Shown piece by piece: positions 1 through 7,612 of a stretch of DNA of 64,000 nucleotides; position 1 is the first letter of the stretch, and each line of letters opens with the position of its first letter. A program made the translations under genes and the position numbers. The notes under the pieces were generated by a model. That model was not told the DNA's origin and made no database searches. It was given only the letters and a program-made list of their open reading frames with translations. This DNA is from an uncultured Eggerthella sp. (lineage in GTDB: Bacteria > Actinomycetota > Coriobacteriia > Coriobacteriales > Eggerthellaceae), in assembly GCA_900542525.1 (NCBI GenBank), contig UQNZ01000007.1, positions 1 to 64,000 on the forward strand, written 5' to 3'.

Positions 1-492
1 CCACTCGTGAGTCGCGCAAGGCAGTATTATCCTCGCGGGTAGGGGGTGCGTCAAGGGGCAATTTGAGAAATCTTGATTTATCTTCACAAGATGTTCACAT
101 ATCGTTAATTTTATATATAAATCGAGATTCAAATCAACCATGATTCATGGCCATTTAAGCATTTTTCCAGTCAAGAATCATGCCTTCATGCAAAGAAATC
201 TTCGCTGAAATAAGTGATCATCTCGACGAAATAATTATGCCTGAAAACCTTTAATGATGGTAAACGGTAGTACTGAATATATTTTTAGCAACAGCTTTGT
301 TAGTGACTTGGCAACAGCTTTGATCTTCGCGGTTTAAACGTAACGCTCACGTATCCAAAAGCGCAAATAATAAAGAAGATGCAACCGATGTGAATAGATC
401 GAACGAAAATAACGCGTAAGATTGAATACTTCGTTTTACGCCATGGCGATATAATCAAAAGACGAATCTAACGCCTCAACGAAGGAGCTTGT
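1..492. other. AT-rich non-coding stretch upstream of the FabK-like gene
   Basis: No convincing coding frame is seen. The stretch is AT-rich compared with its surroundings. It holds a 12-bp direct repeat, GCAACAGCTTTG, at 288-299 and 311-322, whose copies start 23 bp apart. A perfect -10 hexamer TATAAT lies at 450-455, 38 bp before the FabK-like start codon, with no good -35 at standard spacing. A clear ribosome binding site GAAGGAG lies at 481-487. The repeat could be an operator; nothing else can be supported. Confidence 0.5.
450..487 (+). promoter_or_regulatory. -10 box and ribosome binding site of the FabK-like operon
   Basis: TATAAT at 450-455 matches the sigma70/SigA consensus exactly, but the -35 is poor (nearest TTGAAT at 422-427 is 22 bp away). 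Transcription would start near 462. GAAGGAG at 481-487 sits 5 bp before the ATG at 493 and fixes that start. The weak -35 suggests help from an activator, which is inference. Confidence 0.45.
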
Positions 493-1431
493 ATGAAAAC
501 AGAACTTTGCGATGTGCTCGGAATCGAGTATCCCATCATCCAAGGTGCGATGGCACATATTTCCGATGGTAAATTCGCTGCGACCGTGAGTGAAGCAGGT
601 GGACTCGGTGTAATTGCCTCGACGCTTCACGATGGCCAATGGGTTAAAGAGCAAGTTGAGATCGCACGTTCTATTACCGATAAGCCCTTCGCGGTGAACC
701 TGATCATGGAAAGCGACATCGTCGAAGAATGCGCACGCATGTGCGTTGAACTCAAAGTGCCGATCTGCACGATCAGCGCAGGCAATCCTGAGAAGATCGT
801 TCCTATCCTCGTGGAGGGTGGCATCAAAGTCATCTGCCTCATCCCCCATGCTCGCGCAGCGAAGAAGATGCAAGACCTTGGCGCCACCGCTGTAGTGGCT
901 GAAGGCATGGAGGGCGGCGGACATATCGGCAAGATGTGCACCTTCCCTATGGTGCGCCAGGTTGCCGAAGCAGTCGACATCCCCGTTATCGCTGCAGGCG
1001 GTATTGCTGACGGCAAGGGATTCATGGCAGCACTTATGCTGGGTGCAGTGGGTGTTCAGATGGGCACAGCATTCCTGGTGGCGGAAGAATGCCCCATCAG
1101 CGAGACCTACAAGCAGATCGTCATCGATGCGAACGATAGCGATACTGTGCTCACCGGCGAATATGGCAAGAAGCAGGTGCGCTGCATCAAGAGTCCCTGG
1201 ACCGAAGAATACTGGAAGCTGCACGACTCAGGCGCATCGAGCGAAGAGCTCGATCAGTTCTGCCGCGGAACTGTTGCGGCTGCGCGCGATGGCATCATCG
1301 AACGCGGTGCATTCTCCGCTGGCATGATCTCAGGGCTCATCACCGAGATGAAACCTGCGGCTAAGATCATCACCGACATCATGGAAGAAGCTGATCAAGC
1401 CTACGCCGATTTCAAGAAAATCTACGGCTAA
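493..1431 (+). CDS. fabK: FabK-like enoyl-ACP reductase / nitronate monooxygenase family flavoprotein
   Basis: A cytoplasmic 312-residue FMN-dependent TIM-barrel protein. The barrel opens with PIIQGAM (residues 14-20); the central EGxEGGGHIG and VIAAGGIADG motifs and the GAVGVQMGTAFL strand form the FMN phosphate site typical of FabK (enoyl-ACP reductase II), which catalyses the last reduction of each fatty-acid elongation cycle. The closely related 2-nitropropane dioxygenases share the fold, but the EGMEGGGHIG stretch favours FabK. It is followed after 12 bp by a carbonic anhydrase gene, and no fab genes are adjacent, so the fatty-acid role is not backed by context. The start is set by GAAGGAG. 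Confidence 0.75.
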   Translation: MKTELCDVLGIEYPIIQGAMAHISDGKFAATVSEAGGLGVIASTLHDGQWVKEQVEIARSITDKPFAVNLIMESDIVEECARMCVELKVPICTISAGNPEKIVPILVEGGIKVICLIPHARAAKKMQDLGATAVVAEGMEGGGHIGKMCTFPMVRQVAEAVDIPVIAAGGIADGKGFMAALMLGAVGVQMGTAFLVAEECPISETYKQIVIDANDSDTVLTGEYGKKQVRCIKSPWTEEYWKLHDSGASSEELDQFCRGTVAAARDGIIERGAFSAGMISGLITEMKPAAKIITDIMEEADQAYADFKKIYG

Positions 1432-1443
1432 GCAGGAGCAGTT

Positions 1444-2019
1444 ATGAGCACCATTGAAGAAGTCCTTGATTTCAACAAGACCTTCGTTGAAGAGAAGCGC
1501 TACGAGCAATTCAAAACCGACAAGTATCCCGAGAAGAAGCTTGCGGTGCTCAGCTGCATGGACACGCGCTTGACCGAATTGCTTCCTGCGGCGCTCGGTC
1601 TTAAGAATGGCGATGCCAAGATCATCAAAAATGCAGGCGGTGTGATCGCGCACCCCTTCGGTAGCGTGATCCGATCGCTCTTAGTGGCGATCTTCGAGCT
1701 TGGCGTGGAGAGCATCATGGTGGTTGGTCACAGCAATTGTGGAGCACAACACATGAATGCAAAAGAAATGATCTCTCATATGCTCGATGCGGGCGTTCCG
1801 CGCGACCATATCGAACTGATGCATTATTGCGGCATCGATTTCGAGAATTGGCTCGCTGGATTCGGCGACGGCGAAGAGAGTGTGCGTGAAACCGTGCATC
1901 TGATCGAACACCATCCGCTCATCCCTTCTTCAGTATGCGTGCGAGGCTTCATCATAGACTCCATCACAGGTAAGCTTACCGAAGTCGATTGCACAGCGCA
2001 TGAGGGAGATGTCTGGTAG
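1444..2019 (+). CDS. Beta-class carbonic anhydrase
   Basis: This 191-residue protein interconverts CO2 and bicarbonate in the cytoplasm. All beta-class zinc-site residues are present: C38 and the D40/R42 dyad in CMDTR, and H96 and C99 in GHSNCG. The size and the short C-terminus fit the small mycobacterial/Clostridium-type branch rather than the plant-type enzymes. It lies 12 bp after the FabK-like gene and is probably co-transcribed; a strong terminator follows at 2057. Bicarbonate supply for biotin-dependent carboxylations is a plausible use, but that is inference. Confidence 0.88.
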   Translation: MSTIEEVLDFNKTFVEEKRYEQFKTDKYPEKKLAVLSCMDTRLTELLPAALGLKNGDAKIIKNAGGVIAHPFGSVIRSLLVAIFELGVESIMVVGHSNCGAQHMNAKEMISHMLDAGVPRDHIELMHYCGIDFENWLAGFGDGEESVRETVHLIEHHPLIPSSVCVRGFIIDSITGKLTEVDCTAHEGDVW

Positions 2020-2056
2020 TTCGTTCTTGCTTAACTGACCTTAAGACTGCTCTTTT

Positions 2057-2097
2057 GAGCCTGCGTTCCTTACCCAGCGCAGGCTCTTCTTTTATTT
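2057..2097 (+). terminator. Rho-independent terminator after carbonic anhydrase
   Basis: A perfect 9-bp stem, GAGCCTGCG / CGCAGGCTC (2057-2065 with 2078-2086), is followed by a T-rich run. It lies 37 bp after the carbonic anhydrase stop and closes that two-gene unit. Confidence 0.85.
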
Positions 2098-2223
2098 TAC
2101 AAAATGCGCTCAAATTTCACTTGGCTGCCGTTTGCAGATGAGAGCACTCGCGAATGGGATATGTCGCATGCGAAAATATTCATTTGGGGTAAAGTACAAC
2201 TGATAAATCCATTGGAAATCTAT

Positions 2224-2254
2224 GCGTGATCGCACGCTTTTCAGGCGTGCTTTT
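2224..2254 (+). promoter_or_regulatory. Possible attenuator in the leader of the ArsB/NhaD-type permease
   Basis: CACGC (2233-2237) can pair either with upstream GCGTG (2224-2228) or with downstream GCGTG (2245-2249). The second pairing makes the longer stem GCACGC/GCGTGC (2232-2237 with 2245-2250), followed by TTTT, a weak terminator shape. The two pairings exclude each other. It lies 32-62 bp before the ATG at 2286. The stems are short, so this is a suggestion only. Confidence 0.3.
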
Positions 2255-2285
2255 ACCGTATGACAAAACAGGCGGAATACACCTC

Positions 2286-3566
2286 ATGACTACAGCTCAG
2301 ATCATCTCCATCGTTATCTTCGTCGTGGTGATGGCGCTCATCGTTTCAGAGAAGATTCATCGCACCACCGCAGCGCTTTGTGGTGCAGTCGCGCTCATTC
2401 TTGTTGGCATTCTCGACTTCGACACTAGCGTCGAACATATCGACTTCAATACCCTTGGCGTTCTGGTGGGCATGATGCTCTTCGTAGGTGTGGTCAAAGG
2501 ATCAGGTATCTTCGAGTATTTAGCGATAAAATCGGCAAAGCTCGTACGGGGCAATCCGTGGATGATCATGCTCGTATTCTCACTTATTACAGCAGTGCTC
2601 TCAGCACTTCTTGATAACGTGACCACGATTCTCCTGATCGGCCCGGTAACCTATACCGTCTGCAAACTCTTGCTCGACATCAATCCGATCCCGTTCTTCA
2701 TTACCGAGATCCTCGCATCGAACATCGGTGGTACCGCAACCCTCATTGGCGACCCGCCAAATATCATGATTGGATCAGCGGCGAATCTTTCATTCTTTGA
2801 CTTCATCATCTACGACGCGCCCTGCGTTCTGATCATCATGGCCGTCGTACTTGCGATCTTCTACTTCATGTACGGACGCAAGCTTGGCGTAAGCGATGAC
2901 AAGCGCGAGGCTGTCATGCATCTGGTTGAAGCGGACGCGATTCACGACAAACGCTTATTCCACAAGAGTGTAATTATGATCGTACTCGTGGCTGCGGCAT
3001 TCGTAACCCATGGGTTCTTCCACATCGAGCCAAGTGTTATCGCGCTGGCTGCTGCAGGCATCATGCTCGTTATCAGTGGCGCAGATATGGAAAAGACCAT
3101 CCGCGAAGTTGAATGGACTACGATCGGCTTCTTCGCTGGTCTATTCGTCGTTGTTGGCGGCATGGCAGAAACTGGTGTCATCCAAATGATGGCTGAAGGA
3201 ATGATGGAACTGACTGGTGGCGACTTACTGCTCACACTCATTATCCTGGTTTGGGCGAGCGCGATCATCTCCTCTATCTTGGACAACATCCCGCTGGTGG
3301 CAACGCTCATCCCTATCATCACCACGATGGGCGCTTCAGGTGTTGATGTTGCTCCTTTGTGGTGGGCTATTTCGCTGGGTGCTTGTCTCGGCGGCTGCGG
3401 TACGCTCATCGGCGCATCTGCCAACGTTGTTATGGCTTCGATCTCGGAACGCCACGGTTATCCCCTTTCTTTCATGGAATACACGAAGGTTGGTTTTCCG
3501 ATCATGATCGTCTGTACCGCGATCGCCTGTGTATACTTGATCGTACGTTTCGTTGTTTTGGTATAA
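2286..3566 (+). CDS. ArsB/NhaD-type ion permease (IT superfamily)
   Basis: A very hydrophobic 426-residue membrane protein with about 11-12 transmembrane segments in two repeated halves. Each half carries a re-entrant motif: DNVTTILLIGPV followed by GGTATLIGDPPNIMIG in the first, and DNIPLVATLIP with GGCGTLIGASANVV in the second. This pattern marks the ArsB/NhaD/CitM transporters, which move arsenite, Na+/H+ or carboxylates. No arsenic genes flank it, so a cation or anion exchanger is as likely. An in-frame GTG at 2226 would add 20 residues, but the ATG at 2286 puts the hydrophobic helix at the N-terminus as usual for the family. The next gene follows 21 bp later. Confidence 0.8.
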   Translation: MTTAQIISIVIFVVVMALIVSEKIHRTTAALCGAVALILVGILDFDTSVEHIDFNTLGVLVGMMLFVGVVKGSGIFEYLAIKSAKLVRGNPWMIMLVFSLITAVLSALLDNVTTILLIGPVTYTVCKLLLDINPIPFFITEILASNIGGTATLIGDPPNIMIGSAANLSFFDFIIYDAPCVLIIMAVVLAIFYFMYGRKLGVSDDKREAVMHLVEADAIHDKRLFHKSVIMIVLVAAAFVTHGFFHIEPSVIALAAAGIMLVISGADMEKTIREVEWTTIGFFAGLFVVVGGMAETGVIQMMAEGMMELTGGDLLLTLIILVWASAIISSILDNIPLVATLIPIITTMGASGVDVAPLWWAISLGACLGGCGTLIGASANVVMASISERHGYPLSFMEYTKVGFPIMIVCTAIACVYLIVRFVVLV

Positions 3567-3587
3567 CGTGAATCGAAAGGGCAATTT

Positions 3588-4403
3588 ATGAAGCTCGGTT
3601 TCATCGGCGCAGGTAAAGTAGGCACCACACTCGCCAAGTATCTTGCCCCTCACCATGCGATCAATGGTTTTGCCAGTCGCTCATATAAGAGCGCTAAAGA
3701 AGCTGCTGCCTTCACTAGGTCGCGCGCGTTCGAAAGCTTTGAAGAGCTTATCCCCCTCTGTGACACCGTGTTCATCACGGTCCCTGATGGACAGATCGAA
3801 TCCGTCTGGCAAGAGATCCTTGAAGCCGATATCGACCTTCAAGAAAAGAATATCGCTCACTGCAGCGGCGCGCTTTCTTCAGATGTGTTTGCGGGACGCA
3901 ATGAGCATGGGGCGTTCGGTTATTCAGTCCACCCGCTTTTCGCCGTGCCTTCCAAGACCGAAACCTATCAAGAGCTCCATAAGGCATTCTTTGCCATCGA
4001 AGGCGATCCAGAGCACCTTACAGAAATGACTGCTCTCATCACTGATGAAGGTAACGTAGCTCAAGTGATCGATGCGGCAGAGAAAGTGCGTTATCACGCT
4101 GCTGCGGTCCTTGCTTCAAATCAGGTGATCGCGCTCTATCAGCGTGCCTGCGATGAGCTTGTTCGCTGTGGATTCACACCCGAAAATGCTGAAAAAGCCC
4201 TTGCTCCCCTTTTTCTAGGGAACGCTGAGCATGTGGCGCAAGACGGCGTTATAGCGTCTCTTACCGGCCCTGCAGAGCGTGGCGACATGACAACTATCCA
4301 AAAGCACCTTGATTGCCTTGATGGCTCTACACACGAAGTCTATGCGCTCTTAAATGACACTCTGCTTCAGATCGCTGCTCGCAAGCACGAATCAAGCAAC
4401 TGA
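3588..4403 (+). CDS. DUF2520 Rossmann-like NAD(P)-binding protein
   Basis: A 271-residue protein with an N-terminal dinucleotide-binding fold: GFIGAGKVGTTLA (residues 4-16), a second strand ending in FASRS, and TVPDGQI near residues 69-75. The C-terminal helical domain (from about 125) starts after SVHPLF and matches the DUF2520 family, related to pyrroline-5-carboxylate reductase and 3-hydroxyacid dehydrogenases. The actual substrate of the family is not firmly known. In many bacteria it sits next to panC/panB; here it follows a permease, so context does not help. It is probably co-transcribed with the permease. Confidence 0.75.
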   Translation: MKLGFIGAGKVGTTLAKYLAPHHAINGFASRSYKSAKEAAAFTRSRAFESFEELIPLCDTVFITVPDGQIESVWQEILEADIDLQEKNIAHCSGALSSDVFAGRNEHGAFGYSVHPLFAVPSKTETYQELHKAFFAIEGDPEHLTEMTALITDEGNVAQVIDAAEKVRYHAAAVLASNQVIALYQRACDELVRCGFTPENAEKALAPLFLGNAEHVAQDGVIASLTGPAERGDMTTIQKHLDCLDGSTHEVYALLNDTLLQIAARKHESSN

Positions 4404-4476
4404 TTTTTCATTCCCAGTCCAATCGTCTAAAACCCATCCTGTTTGTTTTATCGATCTTGCCCTTCTTTGCAGACAC

Positions 4477-4512
4477 AAAAAAAGGACTCGACTAATTAGT
4501 CGAGTCCTTTTT
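4477..4512 (-). terminator. Bidirectional terminator between rplL and the DUF2520 gene
   Basis: A perfect 24-bp palindrome at 4484-4507, built on GGACTCGACT, is flanked by A7 on one side and T5 on the other. It therefore works for rplJ-rplL on the minus strand and for the convergent 2286-4403 unit. Confidence 0.92.
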
Positions 4513-4537
4513 AAAAGACCAATTGAAGTTTTTGAAC

Positions 4538-4921
4538 TTACTTCAAGGTTACAGCAGCACCAGCTTCCTCGAGCTGAGACTTCATTTCCTCTGCCTTGTC
4601 CTTTGCAACGCCTTCCTGGACAGGAGAAGGTGCGCCCTCGACGAGCTCCTTAGCCTCTTTCAGACCAAGACCAGTGATGTCGCGGACAGCCTTGATAACA
4701 GCAATCTTGTTGTCGCCAAAGCCTTCGAGGATAACGTCGAATTCAGACTTCTCGTCTGCAGCGCCAGCGTCGCCAGCAGGAGCACCTGCAGCGCCTGCAA
4801 CCATAACAGGAGCAGCAGCAGAAACGCCGAAGACCTCTTCGAGTTCCTTAACGAGCTCAGAAAGCTCGAGCGCCGGCATTTCCTTCAATGCTTCAACAAT
4901 TTCTTCACGAGATACAGCCAT
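4538..4921 (-). CDS. rplL: Ribosomal protein bL12 (L7/L12)
   Basis: This 127-residue stalk protein binds L10 as dimers and recruits translation GTPases. The N-terminal dimerisation helix is residues 1-30, followed by the Ala/Gly/Pro hinge around 45-58. The C-terminal domain starts at EKSEFDVIL and includes the GLKEAKELVEG factor-binding helix. The start ATG at 4921 is chosen over an upstream in-frame ATG because AAGGAG precedes it and MAVSREEIVE is the normal N-terminus. It follows rplJ and ends 31 bp before the shared terminator. Confidence 0.97.
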   Translation of the reverse strand: MAVSREEIVEALKEMPALELSELVKELEEVFGVSAAAPVMVAGAAGAPAGDAGAADEKSEFDVILEGFGDNKIAVIKAVRDITGLGLKEAKELVEGAPSPVQEGVAKDKAEEMKSQLEEAGAAVTLK

Positions 4922-5023
4922 GGTATGACTCCTTCTTTTAATCGTTATGCCTTGCATGGCATACTTATCATTTCTTTTGGCAACATCTATGCTGCCTGTT
5001 CAAGCCCTAAGGCTAAGCAGCAT

Positions 5024-5545
5024 TTAGGCTGCATTCTTCTGGTCGGCGATAGCACCGATGGTGCGAGCGACCTGCTCGAGCGGTGCGTTGAGCACGCGCA
5101 CGATCTGCGACATGGGGTTCTGAAGCGAACCGAGAAGCTTCGCAATGAGTTCTTCGCGAGAAGGAAGAGCTGCGATCTTCTTGACTGCCTCAGCATCGAC
5201 GAACTTACCGTCCATGATGCCACCCTTGATGACGAGCGTTTCATTGTCCTTCGAGAAGTCGCGAAGAGCTTTCGCTGAAGCGACTGGATCTCCTTCAGCA
5301 AAGACGAATGCTGAAGGGCCAGAAAGAATCTCGTCCATGTCTGCCATATCCAGTTCCTTGAGCGCGATGTGCATAAGGGTGTTCTTGTACACCTTCATGG
5401 CAGCACCAGCTTCACGGATATTGCGACGAAGCTCCTGTGCTTCCTTCACGGTAAGGCCACGATAATCGACAACCCAGACCGCCTGAACATCAGCAAGATC
5501 TTCCTTGATCTGCGCAAGAGCATCGACATTCTTTGTGCTTGGCAT
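5024..5545 (-). CDS. rplJ: Ribosomal protein uL10
   Basis: L10 anchors the L7/L12 stalk on the 50S subunit. The 173-residue protein has the expected N-terminal rRNA-binding domain (VVDYRGLTVKEAQELR, YKNTLMHIAL) and a C-terminal helix that docks L12 dimers. The start at 5545 follows a strong AAGGAGGTG; an upstream in-frame ATG is ignored. It is first in the rplJ-rplL operon and preceded by an L10 leader, through which free L10 normally represses its own synthesis. Confidence 0.97.
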   Translation of the reverse strand: MPSTKNVDALAQIKEDLADVQAVWVVDYRGLTVKEAQELRRNIREAGAAMKVYKNTLMHIALKELDMADMDEILSGPSAFVFAEGDPVASAKALRDFSKDNETLVIKGGIMDGKFVDAEAVKKIAALPSREELIAKLLGSLQNPMSQIVRVLNAPLEQVARTIGAIADQKNAA

Positions 5546-5604
5546 TACGTTACACCTCCTTCTTTTCAAAACTCGGGTTCCGCCCCAGTTGAGTGGATCG
5601 AATT

Positions 5605-5755
5605 CTGAAAAGAAACGACCCCTGCGCCAATGACAGCAGGGGTCGATAAAGCCATGAAGAAGCTTCTCTTAACCACCTCGGCGGGCTGCGCATGCGCAAT
5701 TAAACGTACGTACCTGCTGTCTTGGGTAGCGGAACAGTTATTCCTGTGCTTTAAG
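5605..5755 (-). promoter_or_regulatory. L10 leader (ribosomal protein autoregulatory RNA) with attenuator
   Basis: The 5' untranslated region of rplJ on the minus strand contains the conserved L10-leader pieces AAGACAGCAGGTAC and CCCGCCGAGGTGG with TTAAG. They are followed by a GC-rich hairpin GACCCCTGC/GCAGGGGTC (5617-5625 with 5636-5644) and a T-rich run, a typical attenuator. In this RNA family the L10(L12)4 complex binds the kink-turn and favours termination. Confidence 0.8.
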
Positions 5756-5766
5756 AAAGCTTATCT

Positions 5767-5795
5767 ATTATTTCAGTGCACACATACCTCGTCAA
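5767..5795 (-). promoter_or_regulatory. Promoter of rplJ-rplL
   Basis: On the minus strand, TTGACG (5790-5795) and AATAAT (5767-5772) are separated by exactly 17 bp. Transcription would begin near 5760 and give a leader of about 215 nt, matching the L10 leader. Confidence 0.75.
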
Positions 5796-5824
5796 GGGTA
5801 ATTGCTTGAAGAACACGCGAACGG

Positions 5825-7600
5825 CTACTCCCCGATCGAATCAACCAGCACCACATTTCCTTCCGAAGAACCGTGATTGAGCACGATCACATCGCCCACT
5901 TTATAGCGCACGACATCGACCACGCTCGCCACAGGACAATCGAAGATCGCCTGCTGCCCATCAAGGATAAGGTAGTAGTGAGAATTGCCATCGATCACGA
6001 CCGGCGAGATCGATGCGATCGTTCCCGAAGTACTCGCTGCAGCAGGATGCGCCGAAGCATCGGAACCACCTACATTGATTCCCTGGCTCACTAAAAGCTG
6101 CTTATATGACTTCTCAGTAGCTGCCAGCGTATCGCCCACCGCAACGTTCTGGTAGCGCTGGATATCGACCATCGCATACATCTTCACCAAACCAGCGGCA
6201 TCTTTGAGCGCCATGAAATAGGTCGGCTGCCCATCCACGTTGATCAGGAGCGGGAATGTGGCATCGTACTGAAGATGCTGAACCTGACCTTCCGCTGAGC
6301 GCATAGCTGATTCTTCCGTTGCGCCTGCTACTGAATAGAACTTCGATTCCGCTGTACGCTGGTTGATCATGACGCAACCGATGATCGAATTATCAGCTGT
6401 TGCTGAAGTGACCCCACTGTAGACCCACACATCGTCGTCTTGCGCGATGTAATTGAAGCCGCTCTTGCCATCAGTTGAAGGCGTGGTCTGCTTCACGCCG
6501 TTCTGGCCGAGCCACGAATTGATCCAACCACCTGAAAGCGCGCCGCTCCAGTTGTACTGCTCGATGAGCAACTCAGCTGGATACGCACGGTCGACCCATT
6601 GCGGAACATCTTCTATGGCATAATCCTGGCATTCACCGGTTGAAGCGTTGCAGAGCACGACACGTTGAATGGTTGTACCGCCGAACAGGCCAATCGTACG
6701 CTTTTGAACAGGATAGATCCAGAACGGCTCACCTTCATCATTGATCTCAAATGATTTCTCATCGAACATGTAGAACGGATGGCTTAGCTGCACATGACGA
6801 TCGACATTGTAGAAGAAAGGATCCGAATCTGAATAACGGATGGGGTTTTCAAGACGCACGATCTCGGTATCTTGCGTGGACATATTCACGATAACGTAGG
6901 CAGGAATGCCCCCATCTTTATTAGCCCACCACTTGAAGAAATCGGCATAGTTGAGCGGACTGACACGCACTGGCTGGCCTTTATAGTTGATCTGCGAATA
7001 CAGATCGGAAATCTCGAACTGCGAAACGTAATCGGCCATAGTGCCCATGGTACGGTTACCGAGCAGAACTGCAGAATCCTTATCGATGAAGGGGATTTCG
7101 CTATAGTTCACCTCAGGAATATCGGTAGCGAAATCGGCATCTTCCGTGACAAGGACCGTTGAATACTTCTCGGCATTGCCTGGGAAGAACGACTGCGAAG
7201 CGAGCCAGCCAACAGCACCGATAGCCGCAATAGCGATCGGGATAGCCATAAGGCCAGTGAAAAGCTTCACCTTTTTAGGGCTTTTCTCGCGTTTACCCAT
7301 ACCTGTTTGGTAAATCTGGCGAAACACGAACAGAACGAACGTGACAAGCGCCAGAACAACGACGAGGAAGCCCCACAGATCGATGCTTTGAATATTGATG
7401 GCTGGATGGAACCACCAATATGCCAGCGCGATAACTAGCACGAGCATCACAGCCGCGATGATGATCGTGCGCTTCTTCATATGTGAGAAGCGCGACTTGA
7501 TCTTGTTGAAGTCGGCACCAGCACCTGACTGCTGAGCCTGTTTGATGAATTCCGACCAATCGATCGGTCCTTGCGGTCCTGGCTTACGAGGATCGTCCAC
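5825..7600 (-). CDS. Membrane-anchored protein of unknown function with large extracytoplasmic domain
   Basis: Function is not recognised. The 591-residue protein has a short basic cytoplasmic N-terminus, then three predicted transmembrane helices (about 44-64, 75-93 and 113-134). A long polar domain (about 140-591) follows, presumably outside the membrane and rich in Tyr, Asp and Asn. A CNASTGEC pair of cysteines lies near residue 320, and a small beta-rich module after residue 530 follows an Ala/Ser linker. The start is GTG at 7600 behind AAAGGAG. It lies 12 bp after the activase-fusion gene and so belongs to that operon by position. The C-terminal module resembles an OB-like fold only by impression. 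Confidence 0.6.
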   Translation of the reverse strand: MDDPRKPGPQGPIDWSEFIKQAQQSGAGADFNKIKSRFSHMKKRTIIIAAVMLVLVIALAYWWFHPAINIQSIDLWGFLVVVLALVTFVLFVFRQIYQTGMGKREKSPKKVKLFTGLMAIPIAIAAIGAVGWLASQSFFPGNAEKYSTVLVTEDADFATDIPEVNYSEIPFIDKDSAVLLGNRTMGTMADYVSQFEISDLYSQINYKGQPVRVSPLNYADFFKWWANKDGGIPAYVIVNMSTQDTEIVRLENPIRYSDSDPFFYNVDRHVQLSHPFYMFDEKSFEINDEGEPFWIYPVQKRTIGLFGGTTIQRVVLCNASTGECQDYAIEDVPQWVDRAYPAELLIEQYNWSGALSGGWINSWLGQNGVKQTTPSTDGKSGFNYIAQDDDVWVYSGVTSATADNSIIGCVMINQRTAESKFYSVAGATEESAMRSAEGQVQHLQYDATFPLLINVDGQPTYFMALKDAAGLVKMYAMVDIQRYQNVAVGDTLAATEKSYKQLLVSQGINVGGSDASAHPAAASTSGTIASISPVVIDGNSHYYLILDGQQAIFDCPVASVVDVVRYKVGDVIVLNHGSSEGNVVLVDSIGE

Positions 7601-7612
7601 GGGATATCTCCT

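Noticed and set aside
60..100. FNR/CRP-like TTGAT...TTCA half sites upstream of the FabK-like gene
   Set aside because: Only one half matches and AT-rich sequence gives such matches by chance.
436..1224. 262-codon minus-strand frame opposite the FabK-like gene
   Set aside because: Shadow of a well-supported gene; composition rich in His and Cys typical of antisense frames.
2226..2285. GTG start that would lengthen the ArsB/NhaD-type permease by 20 residues
   Set aside because: The extra residues overlap the leader hairpins and precede an N-terminal hydrophobic helix that starts naturally at the ATG at 2286.
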